Source: Blakeslea trispora
Taxonomy: Eukaryota; Mucoromycota; Mucoromycetes; Mucorales; Choanephoraceae
DNA: 64,000 bases
NCBI GenBank assembly: GCA_025331445.1
Contig: JAIWNE010000047.1
Coordinates: forward strand, 168,695 to 232,694
Reading direction: 5' to 3'
Of the stretch, positions 21,160 through 33,993 are shown one piece after another (position 1 is the stretch's first letter; each line of letters starts with the position of its first letter). The position numbers and the translations under genes were made by a program. Below the pieces are notes generated by a model. It did no database searches. It saw nothing but the letters and a program-made list of their open reading frames with translations, and was not told where the DNA came from.

Positions 21160-23779
21160 ATGGAAAACACTACAACCGAAAAGCCGATCCAAAAGCAAGA
21201 TCAGACTCCCGTTGAAGATACTCAACAACAAAAAAAGCAAATCCCGGCACCCATTCCTGAGAAGAGTGCTTGGAACGTTGCTGAAAAGACTCCTGAGAAG
21301 ACTGACTCTGCTGTTGCTAGTGCTGGTAAAGTAAAACGCTCCTTTTTTTTCAATTTCGATTTTAGATAGCAAATCAATGACTCATTGAATTTGGCATTTC
21401 TCATCATTTATTTATTTATTTATTTACTCTAGACTGGCCTGCACCTAAGGAAGCTGCTGTTGAAACCACAACTGCCACTACTGCTACCGAAGAAGGTAAC
21501 GATAAAGAAAAGCTCGCTCCTAAAGTAAAGAGTAAAGGACAATGGAAGCCTTTTACTCCTACTATTGTTCATGCTTCCTCTGGTGGTCGTCGTCGCACTG
21601 GTGGTCGTCGCACTAATGGCAGTACCAAAGATTCCCACAAGAGATCAACCACAACCCGTAGAGGATCCAAGTCCAAGGAAGCAGGTAAGCCTGCCACTGC
21701 CGCTCCTGCTGCTCCTGCTGCTCCTGCTCCTGCCACCTCTGCCACCTCTTCTAGCAAAACCGCTAGTAAGTCTGACAACAAGAACGGTAAAGATGACGAG
21801 AAGAAACCTTCTTCTGCTCGTCCTCGCTCAACTCGCCCTCATCATCCCAAGAGTAACTACCGCGGTCAACGCAAGATGCCTGCTTTCATCAATGTCGATG
21901 GCGAAACTTTGAAGATGTACATTATGCAACAGATGTAAGTATTCTACTTTCTTTAGAGTTTGAGAGAAAGAAAGAGATGAAGGAAGAATTTAAGATGGGA
22001 GGCCTGATCAGTTAGATCTTACTTAATTTCTATATAGTGAATACTACTTTAGCGTTGATAATTTGTGTAAGGATCTTTACTTACGTCAACAAATGGATTC
22101 CAACGGTTTTGTTGATTTGAATTTTGTTGCCAACTTCAACCGTGTCAAGGGTTTGACCACTGACATCAACTTGGTCCGTGAAGCTTTGGACAACAGTCAA
22201 ATTCTCGAGCTCAAGAATGACAAGATCCGCAAGAGAGAAGGTTGGGAGACCTGGTTGATGCCCTCTGTGGTACCTGGTCCCGCTCCTGTCAATGTCGCTC
22301 CTATTCCCAAATCAGTTCCCACTGCTGCTGAAATTGCCAAGCAAAATGTACCCGCTCAACCCCACCAACCTACTTTGGCTGCATTGGCCGGTACCACCTT
22401 GTTGCCTGCCTCTATCCCCAAGTTGAATGGTAATGACCGCCGCAAGTCTGCCTCTCCAGCCGCTGCTGTCGCTACTAACCAACAACGAGCTGACGAAGAC
22501 GACTTGTTTGATTTCGATGAAGATGACGATTGGACTGATGGCCAGCGTACTGATACTGTCAAGAAGTACTACTTGTCCGATGATGAAGAAGAAGAAGATG
22601 AGGATCTTGATATGGATGATGAGACTGTTGCTCGTATCATGATTGTGACACAGCGCAAGTCAGACCGTACACATACCAACTATAACCGTGCCAAGATCAA
22701 TGAAGATATCTCAGATATGATCAATGAAGGTCTCTACCAATACGAGACAGGATTGCGTAGCTCTGGTCAAAACAATGTCAAGGTTGGCTCTGTCGGCAAA
22801 GACCAGTTTGAACAGTTAAAGCACCGCGAGCCTAGCCATGGTGAACAAGTGGGTGCCCAAATCTCCAGCACAACTATCCACGCCAAGCCCATCAAGAAGA
22901 ACGACAAGGCCACTCCTCGCTTCTATGCTATTCGTCCTGAATCTTTGCCCAGTTCTGCTTTCTTTGGTACCACACCTACTCGTAAGGTTACCAATGACCA
23001 AGGCCATGTTGGTTGGGTCTTGAGTGACCAAGCTTATCACTACAACCCCAATGACTTCTTGTCTACTTCTTATGGCAAGTCTCCTGTTCCTGACAGCATG
23101 CTCTCTACCTCTATGGATATGGCTCACTCCTTTGGTAACTTCCAACATCCCAGTCACGAGTTATTGCGTGAAAAGGGTTTCGTTCAACACAAGTACTACA
23201 AGTACCATGCAAAGGCCTTGAGAGAACGCAAGCAATTGGGTGTTGGTCACTCACAAGAAATGAACACTTTGTTCCGTTTCTGGTCTCACTTCTTGCGTGA
23301 CCACTTCAATAAGCGTATGTATAACGAATTCAAGCGTTTGGCTGTTGAAGATGCCAACCAAAACTACAGATATGGTTTGGAATGTCTTTTCCGTTTCTAC
23401 TCTTATGGTCTTGAAAAGAAATACCGTAGAGAGCTTTTCGAAGATTTCCAAGAATTAACCTTAGCTGATTATGAACGAGGTCATCTCTATGGTCTTGAAA
23501 AGTTCTGGGCATACACTTATTATCGTAAGGATAAGAAGAAGAGAGAACTCAAGTTCACTGAACAGATCGCACAATTGTTGGAAAAGTTCAAGTCCATTGA
23601 AGATTTTAGAAAGGCTGAAGCTCCCAAGACTGAGGCTGAAGATACATACAAGGTCCCTCACCATGGTGTAAGTTATTTATAAACATGTTGGTATGATTCA
23701 TGATATTTATACTATCTTTGATTTATAGAAATCTAGAGGTAGCGTCAGTGGTCCTTCTGTTCCTACATCCACTGCTTAA
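21160..23779 (+). CDS. La-related protein of LARP1/Slr1 type (La domain plus DM15 repeats)
   Basis: Four exons (21160-21325, 21433-21934, 22038-23667, 23729-23779) give 782 codons. The N-terminal 220 residues are low-complexity, with Arg/Gly ([13 protein letters not shown]) and Ala/Pro repeats. The La motif runs about 205-300 ([53 protein letters not shown]). An acidic linker ([12 protein letters not shown]) follows, and the C-terminal DM15 helical repeats start at about residue 600 ([53 protein letters not shown]). LARP1 binds the cap and TOP motifs of ribosomal protein mRNAs in the cytoplasm and acts under TORC1 in animals; the DM15 region is the cap-binding part. Codon use is C/T-ending and strongly biased, suggesting high expression. 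Confidence 0.93.
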
Positions 23780-24407
23780 GTTCGCAATTTTTTTTTATCT
23801 TGTGCACATATTATTCCAAAACACATAATCCTCAAAAAAAAAAACAACTGCTCCATTTCCCTATACATATTATTACTGTTCCCACTTAACAAGAAAAGCC
23901 CCACAAAAAAAAGCTCCCTCCAGTTGATACACATAGAAAGTCCCATTTTATATTATTATTTACTATTTTGTTCATTTACAGAAAAAAAAAAAGACACATA
24001 TACACCCAAAAAAAATAAATCTCTAAAAGAAACAAAAGCATTTATTAATTGGCATATATTCACTGAAAAGCGAGGTACAGGCAAAAAGACAAAACATACA
24101 CATAACACTAATAGAAATACTTCCTATTATGTTTTGGAAGTTCAAGATATTTGAGAAAAAGAGAAAGACAATGGAAAAGCTTCAAAGATTTAGCCATATG
24201 CAACCTCCTTGTCTCTCTTTTCATCAATATCCCTGCTTATTTTCTTCTATGTCTACAGCTTTATTTTTTGAATTGTCTCAATTTAAGTTCAACAAACTGT
24301 AAAGTACTTACGACATGTTGATGTCTTTTATGCGCGTTGTTTAAACCTTTTTTTTTGTTTTATTTTTTATTTTATTTTTTATTTTATTTTTTAAACCACC
24401 ATCTTTT
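23780..24407. other. Intergenic with one copy of the dispersed repeat and a TTTTA-type tract
   Basis: 3' flank of the LARP1-type gene and promoter of the Nudix gene. Holds repeat copy B (24165-24304) and a (TTTTATTTT)n-like tract at about 24346-24392, directly upstream of the Nudix start. Confidence 0.55.
24165..24304 (+). repeat. Dispersed non-coding repeat, copy B
   Basis: Partner of 19455-19600 (see that entry). It lies about 100 bases upstream of the Nudix gene start, so it may also contribute to that promoter. Confidence 0.65.
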
Positions 24408-25449
24408 ATGCGACCTTGTACTTTTTTTGCTTCTGCTTTTGTAAAATCAAAACGTATTTATACTCAACCAATTCGCTTCATGTCTAGTACTACTCATACA
24501 GTATCAATTGCTAGCCAAAATGTACCTATCAAGGGTTGCTCTAACGCTGATGAATTTAACGGTGTAGTCTCCTTTCAGCCTTTTAAAGATTGGCTAACTG
24601 CGTTTGACAAGCAACAACAAGAACGTCAAAATGAGTTTGATGTCGAATCAATTGAAATTCAGGATATTGATTATTTCGGTTCAGGAAAAATTGGATTCAT
24701 CAAGTTTAAAGCACACGTAACCTTCAAAGAGACTGGTAAGAGCGCGCCAGGTATTGTCTTTATGGTAAGGTCAAGGTTATAGAAGTTCTTCTATTTTTGC
24801 TGCTATTGTTTTTGTTGATTATGTATCACTTGATAGAGAGGAGGTGCAGTTTCCATGTTGATCATTTTGAAGGCGGAAGGCCAAAAGGATAAAATTATTT
24901 TGACTCTACAACCGCGCATCCCTGTACCACATCTCAGTTTCCCCGAACTGCCAGCTGGCATGTTAGACGGATCTGGTAATTTTGCCGGTACAGCTGCTAA
25001 AGAGATCGAAGAAGAGACTGGTAAGATTTTGCTGTGCGATGTATTGTGTGTTGTTCTAATGTGTCATGTGGCTTATCTTCTTTTTATAGGACTTGTGATT
25101 AAAGAAGATGAGTTGACTGATATGACTGAGATGACATATGGCAAACAATGGAGAGGGGTCTATACATCAGCTGGCGGATCAGGTAACATGGTTAATCTGC
25201 ACTCGTTCTATGCAAAGAATTAACTCTAACATTATTTTTTTAATAGATGAATTTCTGAGATTGTTTGTCTGCACAAAGCATCTAGATAAAAAGCAAATAG
25301 ATGATCTTGAGGGGAAGCTCACTGGTTTAAGAGATCATGGTGAGAGTATCACACTCAAGCTAGTGGATTTAGAGGACGCTTGGAAACTATCTCCAGATGC
25401 TAAATTGCTGTCCAGCTTGACTTTATACAGCCGACTTGAGGTCAAATAA
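24408..25449 (+). CDS. Nudix hydrolase, ADP-sugar pyrophosphatase-like (NUDX14/NUDT14 type)
   Basis: Four exons (24408-24764, 24837-25020, 25090-25182, 25247-25449) give 278 codons. The Nudix box is at about residues 160-185: GSGNFAGTAAKEIEEETGL, matching Gx5Ex7REUxEExGU with Lys in the Arg position and the catalytic EExxEExG acidic run intact. Upstream of it RGGAVSMLIIL and LPAGMLDGSG are typical of sugar-nucleotide Nudix enzymes (LPAG). This group hydrolyses ADP-ribose, ADP-glucose or UDP-glucose to sugar phosphate and nucleotide monophosphate. The first 25 residues are basic and hydroxylated (FFASAFVKSKRIYTQPIRF) and could be a mitochondrial leader; translation from the second ATG (24480) would give a cytosolic form. 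The substrate is inferred. Confidence 0.85.
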
Positions 25450-25644
25450 AAACCAGAATTTCCTTTTTTGGGCTTGTTTACGGTTGTATATATACATGTA
25501 CATCATATACAGAATGGATAGAAAAACATTGCTCTTTTTTTGTCTTTGCATCATTTGACTATCCTTCTTTTTTCTTTTTTTCTTCTTCTTTCTCTTTCTT
25601 TTTGATATCTGTTTATTACTAATTATCAGCGAAAAGAAGAGTCT
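25450..25644. promoter_or_regulatory. Short spacer with TTCTTT-rich leader
   Basis: 195 bases between the Nudix and Sel1 genes. The polypyrimidine stretch at about 25561-25605 probably forms the leader of the Sel1 gene. Confidence 0.4.
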
Positions 25645-27929
25645 ATGGATTTGACACATACAAAAAGTGATGCAAATGTGCAATCACAGGAACGCGACTT
25701 CAGCTTCAAACCGCTCGATGGCATGGATTTATTCGACTCTTATCAGGACGAGCCTACAATTCATCAAGCAAGAAATACCTTATTACTCGTTGAGGACGAA
25801 GATATGTCTTCCGACGAAGAGAACATAGTTTTGCATCAAGAAAATCTATTCTTGTTAAACAAGGATAAAGTGGATTCGATCCGCAAAACTCGTCCACTCC
25901 CACAATTGCCCAATAGCGGCAAGGAAGGAGTTGGTCCAGTCATAAACACCAAAAAGCCTAGTAGAATAGCTGCTCAAGAACTGTTCCAGATGTTAAGCAA
26001 TCATCAGCCAGAACAAGAAGAGAAGGAGACAGACACCAGTGATGAAGATGAAGAATATGGTGGCGTCTTTGCTCTCAAAACCCAAATGCCCTCGCCTAGG
26101 CTGTCGGCCAAAGAGCAACTTCATATGTACTATCATGAGCATAGCTACAAGTTGATGACACCTGTAGAAGAGGTGGATGAAGAAGATCAATTATTCAACG
26201 AGGTCTCTTCGAGTGATTCCGAAAACGAGTATGAAAATGGCGAACCTGTCACCAAACGTTTTTCGGACTTTTCATTGGAACATGCACCTAATTTGACAAG
26301 CGGTAGAACAACTCCTTTATCTACTGAAGACTCTCCTCGCACATCTGTGGAATCTACGCAGCAGCGGCCATCTTTTGAAAGAAGTTCTTATTCCCCTTTA
26401 CGAGCTCTAGGAGACTCTTCATTGTCAACTTTAGCTCAGCATGGTATTGACCAAGAAAGATCCTTGTTGTCTGATGTGCAAAAGTTAGCGGAGATGAGCA
26501 AATCAATGGCAACACCTACTGTTTCACCAAGTCTTCTCCCAAATCAAGCCATGCACTTGTCCCCATCATCCTCTTTCAAAATACCCGAGATGCCTACCCC
26601 ATCTAACTCGAATTCGTCAATAGCATCTGTTAGTTTAACACATGACATAAAAACTTATCGTCGAATGGCCGAAAAGACCCATGATAGACACATTCAATTT
26701 ACTTTTGCAACCTATCTTATTCAATTAGTCAACTCAAATGACGAGCAACTCAAGAAACCAGCCAGGGAAAAGCTTCAAGTTGAAGCTGAATATTGGATTG
26801 AGAAATTAGCAAAATCAGATTACGCTAAAGCATTGTATATCAAAGGGAAATGGCACCATGATCTACGCTCTTCAAAATTCTTCGTAGGATCTCAATACAA
26901 GAAAGTAAACCATGCAAAGGCGTTCAAGTGTTTTCAAAAAGCTGCAAAATATGGATCTATTGACGCGCATTATGAACTGGCGGAATATTGGATGGTTCGA
27001 AAAGAATACAAGAAGTCAATCTCAAGCTATCGATATGCTGCTTCCAAAAATCATGTTCAATCTCTTTATGTAAGTCTATTTTATCTCATGTTGCTTACAT
27101 ATACCTGAGAACTATACTTATTTTCTTTCCGTTAGAAACTGGCCAATATATTACTACGTGGCTTATTGAATCAGAAGAAGGATGTTCAACAGGGTATCAT
27201 TTTTCTGAGAAGAGCAGCAGATGTAAACAGACCTGAAAGTGCGCAGTCTGCATTCGATCTGGCATGTATATTTTCGAATGATCTCGAAAGTGTTGATCTA
27301 GAAAGGTAAATGTTTATTTTTTTATATCTAAATAAGCTGCTAACTCTTTGTGCAACAGAACTCCTGAAATAGATGCTTTTATGACTGCCGAAAATTATGC
27401 TGCCGCAGTTGATTACTTTAAGAAGGCAGATCAATATGGACTTGTCAATGCTACCTATAGATTGGGCCATATCTATGAACATGGACTTAATTATGTTTCG
27501 TTCGACCCATGGGTTGCATTCAAGTACTTTTCAAAGGCAGCTGAGAGAAGTCATGAAGGGGCAATGATGAATTTATCACGTATCTATAGAAATGGTATCG
27601 CAGACTGTCTAGGCCCACGCCCTGATTTAGCATTCACTTGGTGTTTGCGCGTTGCAAGTAACGGAGATGAAGTAGCAGAATATACGTTAGGGTAATGACT
27701 GCTTTAAAAAAGACATTTAATGAAAGCTAAATTCGAACTCTATATTGTATATAGTCTTTACTATGAACGTGGTGTAGGTGTGAACATTGATCATTTGCAA
27801 GCTAATGAATGGTTCCGTAAATCATCTTCTAAGGGTTATCAGCCAGCAAGTGAGAAACTAAAAGCTCTCACGCTAAATGCTCAAAAAAGTGACCATAATC
27901 CAGTACAAAGCACAGGAGTTGTTGCTTAA
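25645..27929 (+). CDS. Sel1-repeat protein, chitin synthase activator (Chs4/Skt5)-like
   Basis: Four exons (25645-27069, 27136-27305, 27359-27691, 27755-27929) give 700 codons. Residues 1-330 are Ser/Glu-rich and disordered. From about 345 comes the block HIQFTFATYLIQLVN and a train of Sel1 repeats, for example AKALYIKGKWHHDL, AFKCFQKAAKYGSIDAHYEL, AAVDYFKKADQYGLVNATYR, AFKYFSKAAERSHEGAMMNL and ANEWFRKSSSKGYQPA. This order (disordered head, then YLIQ plus Sel1 repeats) is that of Skt5/Chs4 proteins, which recruit and activate chitin synthase III at the bud neck or septum. There is no C-terminal CaaX box (it ends STGVVA), unlike yeast Skt5. The exact activator role is inferred; a generic Sel1 scaffold is possible. 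Confidence 0.82.
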
Positions 27930-28461
27930 ATAAGAGCAGAAAAGAAAGACATAACATAAAGCAACTACTCTATATACCTATACATCAGGTGCTATACATA
28001 TATATATATACTTATACATAGATTAACTGTATATACATTATTTCTAAAGATTATTAACACATCGAAACTGCCTTAGAATGCAAATAAAACCATAGCTATA
28101 AAAAACATCCAAGACAGATAATAGGGATAAAAAATCAAAGCAATTGTGTACAAGTTATCTTGGTGTAAACATGAGTACCATATTCAGTTAAGCATACTTC
28201 TTTCTAAATAATGATAATAATAAAGAAAGGAGTAGATGAGTTTATTAGGAAATATATAAAGCAAAATGAAAGAGTGGATAGAGAAAAGAGAGTGAGAAAC
28301 AAGAAAAAAGGATTTGGTTGTTTAATGCATACGTATGGGGATATGATATAGTGTTCTAAAATATAAAAGTATTAATATAAGTGTGTGTAAAAGAGAGAGA
28401 GAGAGAGAGAGAGGCCGAGGAAATTTTCAGCGCAACTAGTATTGTTTTTCTTAGGATTTCT
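27930..28461. other. Convergent intergenic spacer with a (GA)n run
   Basis: Between the 3' ends of the Sel1 and Bud6 genes. AT-rich with TATATA tracts (about 28000) and a GA microsatellite at 28390-28413. No gene. Confidence 0.5.
28390..28413. repeat. (GA)n microsatellite
   Basis: About 12 tandem GA units just beyond the Bud6 stop. Confidence 0.85.
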
Positions 28462-31400
28462 TTATTCTTCAGTCGAGACTGAGTCTGTGTTTACATTATC
28501 GTCGTTTTCAGTCTCTATCGGCTGTTCAGAGGGAGATTCTCTAGCTGTAGGTGTCGAGGTAGAAGAACCATTGGCAGCCTTCTTTTCAGCAAACATGGCC
28601 TTTAGCATTTCTTCCTCTTTTTGTTTACGTAAGCGATCAATTTCGAGAGCACCGCCTGTCTTTTTCAATTTGTTGGTACCAACAAATCCAACTAACTCCT
28701 TCTCAAAATCATCAACACGGTTGGCCAACTCACGTTGTCTCATTTTATCTGCTTGTTCCAAAGCACGTAGACGACGCTCATGGTCAACATCAATCGTTGC
28801 TACTTGCTTCATAACACTAGCCATGCCTTCAAACCCATCTTCAGCGGGTGCTACACGGAATTCTCTAGCCTGAGGCTTTGTACTAGCTTGATAAGCATAA
28901 ATCTTTTCTAATTGTTCAAACACTTCTAAAAGGGCGTCCAAATCATCCTTCATATCGGACAGTAAGTACTCTTGATCCTTAAGAGTTTGTTGTTCCTTGA
29001 CAATAGTTTGCAATTCTTGCTCCCAAGTCTTCTTCCAGCGAGGCTTGACTTCAGCAATAAATTGTCCAAACTCTTCAATTTCTTCTGAAAGAGCTTTGCG
29101 TTCGTTGGCACAATGAGTCATTTGTGTCTCGGATGGGCGACATTTACGCTGTGTGACATCCAATTTGAGTTGATCAATAAGATCTTGCAAGTCTTCAAGA
29201 CGAGTGGTTACTTTATCTGATTTTTGCAAAAGCGTCTTCTTGCCATCCTCTAAACTGGCACGAGCAGCTGAGACAGGTACCTCGGCCGACTCAGCCTTCT
29301 TGGCTGCTTCCTTAAAAGCAGTTGCCTTGTCTTTCATCTCTTGTATCATCTTAGATGTATCCTCGCGCATTTCGCGTTCCAATTGACGCAATACAGCAAT
29401 GTCTCTACGCAATTTTTCGACTTCCATGCGTTGTGCCTCAAATTGCTCCTTTGTTACAGTTGTTTCTTGAGACGATCTGGGTATTTGAGACGATTCTCCA
29501 CCTTCTTCCTTTTCCGATCGACTTTCTGTTGATTCTTGAGAATCAGTAGGTAATTCGGATGATGATGGCTCTGATTGAGCAGCAGCTGAATCGTCGGTTT
29601 GTTGTACTTTTGTTTGTGCAATTACTTGCAATGCTACTTGTTGAATCAAACTGCGTTCTTTTTCTTCGTCCATTGATTTTGTATTTGTAGCTGAGATCTC
29701 TATCTGCTTTTTGAGTTCATCCATCTGTTCGGTAAAGATACGCCTGGTTTCTGTAATTTCTTTGTTAAATACGTTTGATACTTCGGTCAACCATTCTTTT
29801 TGCGACTCCTGCTGTTCTTCTTTTTCTATTTGTTAGTCAATAAAAAAAACGTCAGCAAATTGAGATGAGATGAACTGAAAGAAAAATAAAGACAACATGA
29901 GTTTACCGTTAATGTTGAAAGATAAAACAGATTTGTCGCGAACTTCTGAAAGATCAGTCAACTCGTAAGATACGCCTACAGTTGGATCGCGAATGTAGAT
30001 CTTTGGAAAATCATTCTGCCCATTCGAATAACTAAACTTTTCCAAAAACAGCATGTTCAAAGAAGGTATGCTCATCTCTCCACTATAGTTGACCTTCTTT
30101 ACTTCTTTGCCAATTTGGAGAAACAAAGTCAAACCTAATAGAGAGTACATTAGTACGAAAAAAAACATAAAAAACAATCATAGTAATATTTACCTTGATT
30201 GCCATCCTCTCTAACTTCTTTTAGTTCAGAAACAGTATTCAGTCGAGAGTTCAGAGGAGAGGAAGCCACAGCGCTCGCATAGTCTGTGTTTTTTAGAGAT
30301 GATTGGTTTGAAGAGGGCAAGCTAGGTACTGGAGGAATGTTGTTGCCTTCTGAAGAATGAAATGTGTTTTTGCCTCTCAATATACTACCACTGCTAGAGA
30401 GGCCACTATGATAATCATTGCCATTACCTCTAAACATAGAAGCACGACGAACAGACGATCTTCTAGCTAAATTTTCTTGGCGTTTCAGAGCGGCCAAAGC
30501 ACTGGCTGTACTCGGGTCGCTTTCATCGAACTGTTGTTGCTGTGTAGCACTTGGCTTTTGATCTACTCGAGCAGGTGCTGGTAAAACTGGTGGAGCAGGT
30601 GGGGCAGGAGGTGCAGGTGGGGCAGGAGGTGCAGGTGGAATGGATGATGATGTTTGTAACGACGAAGGAATGAGGCCTGAGTGAGTTTGGCTGCTTCTAG
30701 TAGAGGAAGTAGAGCGTGTAGGCAATGGCTGTTGGCTCATTTTTGGTGAGTTTTGTTGAGGAGGTGATCGATTCAAAGAAGCTGAGTTACTGCGGGGCAT
30801 AATTCTAGAAGATAAATCATTGGTAGGAACAGATGGACGAGGCATTCCACCTGACCAGGGCTCGTATTCACCTGAGGGTGTCATTCGAGGTGAAATAGGA
30901 GGATGAGGTTGTAAGGGAGGTGAAGAAGGTGAGCTAGGATACATCACAATACGCTGGGATGTACTGCCTCTGTTTAAGGCAGCCAGAGGAACTTCTCGAT
31001 TCCATGATTCTGATGTAGAAGTCGATCTGATGGACGCACGTGAATCCCTTTCTCTAGGTGCTTGTTCTCTTTCCTTCTCTTTTTCTCTCAACAAAGCTTG
31101 TTTTCCTTTGAGGCCATGGAGCAAGTGTACAATAACTTCACGAATACGGGGTAAATATTGATCCAAAATAGCAGGAGAAGGCGTCTCGAGCATAGCAACC
31201 GAAACAGACTCTCTTAATTGACGAGGAATCCATTGTAAGTCACTAGTCAAAGTAAGATATCGACGTTCGTATTAGTAAACAAATGAGAGCTTGTTTTTTA
31301 TAAACAGAAGAAACTTTAGTTTGCTGAGTTTACCTCATAGTTACGTTGGCCTCTTCAAATGCTTGAGAGACTAAAAAAAACTGTTTTTCGAGTGTGTCAT

Positions 31401-31666
31401 GAATTTCAAATATTTCACTGTTGGAAGTACGCATAAGAGACCATTGCGTTAACGCTTCTAGAAGGGCTTTTGTTGTCCTTAAGAGTTTTGTTACTACTTG
31501 CTCAATCTCTCCAGACTGTTTTGATTGTTCGAATTCATGAACATACAAATGCGAATAGGTTTACGTAAAAGAGAGTTAGAAACAAAGTTGTTTGGTGGTT
31601 TCTGTCATTATATTTTATACAACGTTGTAATATTACCATGCCAACTGAACTACTTGTTCTTCTCAT
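28462..31666 (-). CDS. BUD6: Bud6/Aip3-type actin-interacting polarity protein
   Basis: Five minus-strand exons (31666-31637, 31515-31334, 31242-30194, 30134-29907, 29825-28462) give 950 codons. The N-terminal Aip3 region begins MRRTSSSVGMSGEIEQVVTK, then LLRTTKALLEALTQW and PSPAILDQYLPRIREVIVHL. A Ser/Pro-rich middle follows (with PPAPPAPPAPP). The C-terminal core (about 430-950) includes LFLQIGKEVKKVNY..IPSL and long coiled coils (VTTRLEDLQDLIDQLKLDV; LLEVFEQLEKIYAYQA). Bud6 binds actin monomers and helps the formin Bni1 nucleate cables at growth sites; in hyphae it marks tips and septa. The first exon is only 30 bases and is the least certain part; without it no ATG precedes the conserved region in frame. 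Confidence 0.9.
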
Positions 31667-33865
31667 CCTTGCTATGTTCGATGCGTTCTTCTAAAGGAGA
31701 ATGGGAAGGGGGGAAGACAAAGAAGCGAAAAGGATATACAGAAGGTATAAAAATAAAAATAAGAGAAATAATAGAAAGCAAAAAAAAAAGAAAAAATATC
31801 AAAACCCACTTTGAGGTTAATTTATTTTTTACAAATACCGCAGGTAAACGCCACACTCCCACCATTTTCTTGGTATCTAATAGGTTTGTATTTGTTAGCA
31901 TTGACTATAAGAAATTGATAGAGTAGCTAATGCAATCATGTCGGTCGAAATTGAGTATGTACAGAACATCAATCTCTTTTCCTTTTCATACCTGAAATAT
32001 TAGTTAGAGTGTGCTTTTCTTATTTTATTGGTTGTTGTTACTAGCTCGAGTGACTTGAAAATCACTGCCTTGAGAAGATCATCTTGCTAGGGGCTTTTAG
32101 TTGTACAGACACACTCGTTTGTTTGATCGATTCGTAGACTCTTTCTCGGTAGAAGAAATAGAAAGCGAAAATCAAGTTCAAAAGCTTGATGGCTTTTCAA
32201 TCATGCTTTGATGCTTATATTCTAATCTATTGTTTCTTTGCTACTTTTATGCAAGCGTCCGAGTTATTTCTGATTTTCTAAAGAAACAAGACAACATCAA
32301 CATACAGAAGAGAATATTACATTATGTGATGAATATGATCATGTGGCAAGCAAATTCCTGTGAGAAACAGGATACGAAAATTAATGAGAGCAGATAGAAG
32401 AGCAGCAAATTAATGATTGCAACAAGGTCAATAGCTTATCTTAAAGGCGGTTGGGTTAGCTGGTCTATCTTTGTACAACAGCTAGAATTTTAGTCAAATA
32501 TTCCATAAAGAACAAAGTCTCATAAGGACACTAGCTATTGCCGTTTAACACGAGGATTGAAGACAATTGCTACTTGGACTAACACCATGGAGACAGAAAA
32601 ACCAGAAAATGTTGGAACAAAAATGAAAAGTAACAGAAAGACACATTTCATAGACTGATTATTCCATCTTAAGGGATGCTCAATAGCATATCGGTATTGT
32701 TTTGGCAAACTATTCAACGACCATTAAACAGAGCCAAAAAAGCAACTAGTTCTCAGTTGGATCAGTGAAATCTTCGAGGTCAAGAAGGAACAGCCCTTGT
32801 TTGTCGTCAGCATTAACACAAAAAAAAGACTGAGGATTTTGATAGTAGAAGTACTACTTTGTTGTAGCTGTTCTTGATTCTATTTGCCATATTAATTTAG
32901 AATACAGGCTTAGACATGCTGGCTCAAACCAAACTTGTGGTGTGTCAAAGTTCGTAGCATCTATTGGTAAACGTACCATATACCAAAGTACTACTTAGAT
33001 ACATCTATATCATACAGCAATATATCATATAATAATGAGCACATTCAAAGCAAGATACAAATTTCAGTTTGTGTTAACATGCCTAATTTATGTTACCATC
33101 CAATCCTCGCACGGAACAAACTCCTCTCTCAAACCTTTTTTAATTCTCTTAACTTAACAGACAAGTCTATGCAAAGCTTTTGCAATGTTTGCTGATTGGG
33201 AGAAAACTTCTATCCTCCTTCATCACTTCTTTCTTGCTAATTGCCACTGAGTCATAGTCATTGTTCTCTAGTCGAAAATGAGACACATCTGACCTTCTCA
33301 CAGGTAATTTGTCCAACAAACATTACTTAGAGTTCAATCAAATTATTTTTCCTGTGCTATAGTGTGAAAATAGCTTTGGTATGAATGAAAGCCATTCTGT
33401 TAAAAAAACGTCTCATAGTGATGTCTATACGGAAGTCAAGTCCAAAAGAATTTAACTTGTGTCTGAATTCTGCTAAAACTTTTTTTACATACAGCCATTC
33501 AAGCCGCTTTGCAAATATTTGGAGAAGCCTGTCAACAAGACCATAAGTCCAGATTGTGTTTGCATTGTTTTCTTCAAGTGGTCAAGGGGATGAACTCTCT
33601 CATGCTTACGTCAAAAGGAGCCTGTTACGAACTTGGCAAGCTTCTGGGCTGAAACGCAAGACACAGACTTAACGCAAAAGATCTCGAAGTAACGATTAAA
33701 TGTGCAAGCATTGAAACATCTTTCCGTTTACTATAACTTGAAATGTCTGATTTGAAGAAACTTTTAAATGTGTTGTACAGATGGGGTTGCGTTACATTGT
33801 GTACCTATTTTGTTAGAGCTGAGTTTACTGTTAAACTTCAATCCTATTTTTCTACTTTTTCGTTT
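31667..33865. other. 2.2-kb intergenic, no gene seen
   Basis: AT-rich. A stretch at about 33493-33650 reads openly on + (AIQAALQIFGEACQQDHKSR and on) but ends quickly and matches no family I know. No tRNA or recognised repeat apart from the hexamer tract at its right edge. Confidence 0.45.
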
Positions 33866-33953
33866 CTTTTGCTTTTGCTTTTGCTTTTGCTTTTGCTTTT
33901 GCTTTTGCTTTTGCTTTTGCTTTTGCTTTTGCTTTTGCTTTTGCTTTTGCTTT
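33866..33953. repeat. (CTTTTG)n hexanucleotide microsatellite, about 14 units
   Basis: Almost perfect CTTTTG repeats, open in all frames on both strands, ending about 40 bases before the ATG of the BRO1-domain gene. It therefore lies in that gene's promoter or 5' UTR. Confidence 0.95.
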
Positions 33954-33993
33954 ACTCTTTTTATTGATAAATCGCACAGCATAATCAAGTAGA

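Noticed and set aside
28442..28873. 143-codon plus-strand ORF over Bud6
   Set aside because: Antisense shadow of the coiled-coil codons of Bud6.
32440..32500. Possible tRNA-like GGTTGGGTTAGCTGGTC stretch
   Set aside because: No matching acceptor stem or T-loop could be folded.
33493..33650. Open stretch reading AIQAALQIFGEACQQDHKSR on +
   Set aside because: Looks mildly coding but is short, has no start, splice sites or family match.
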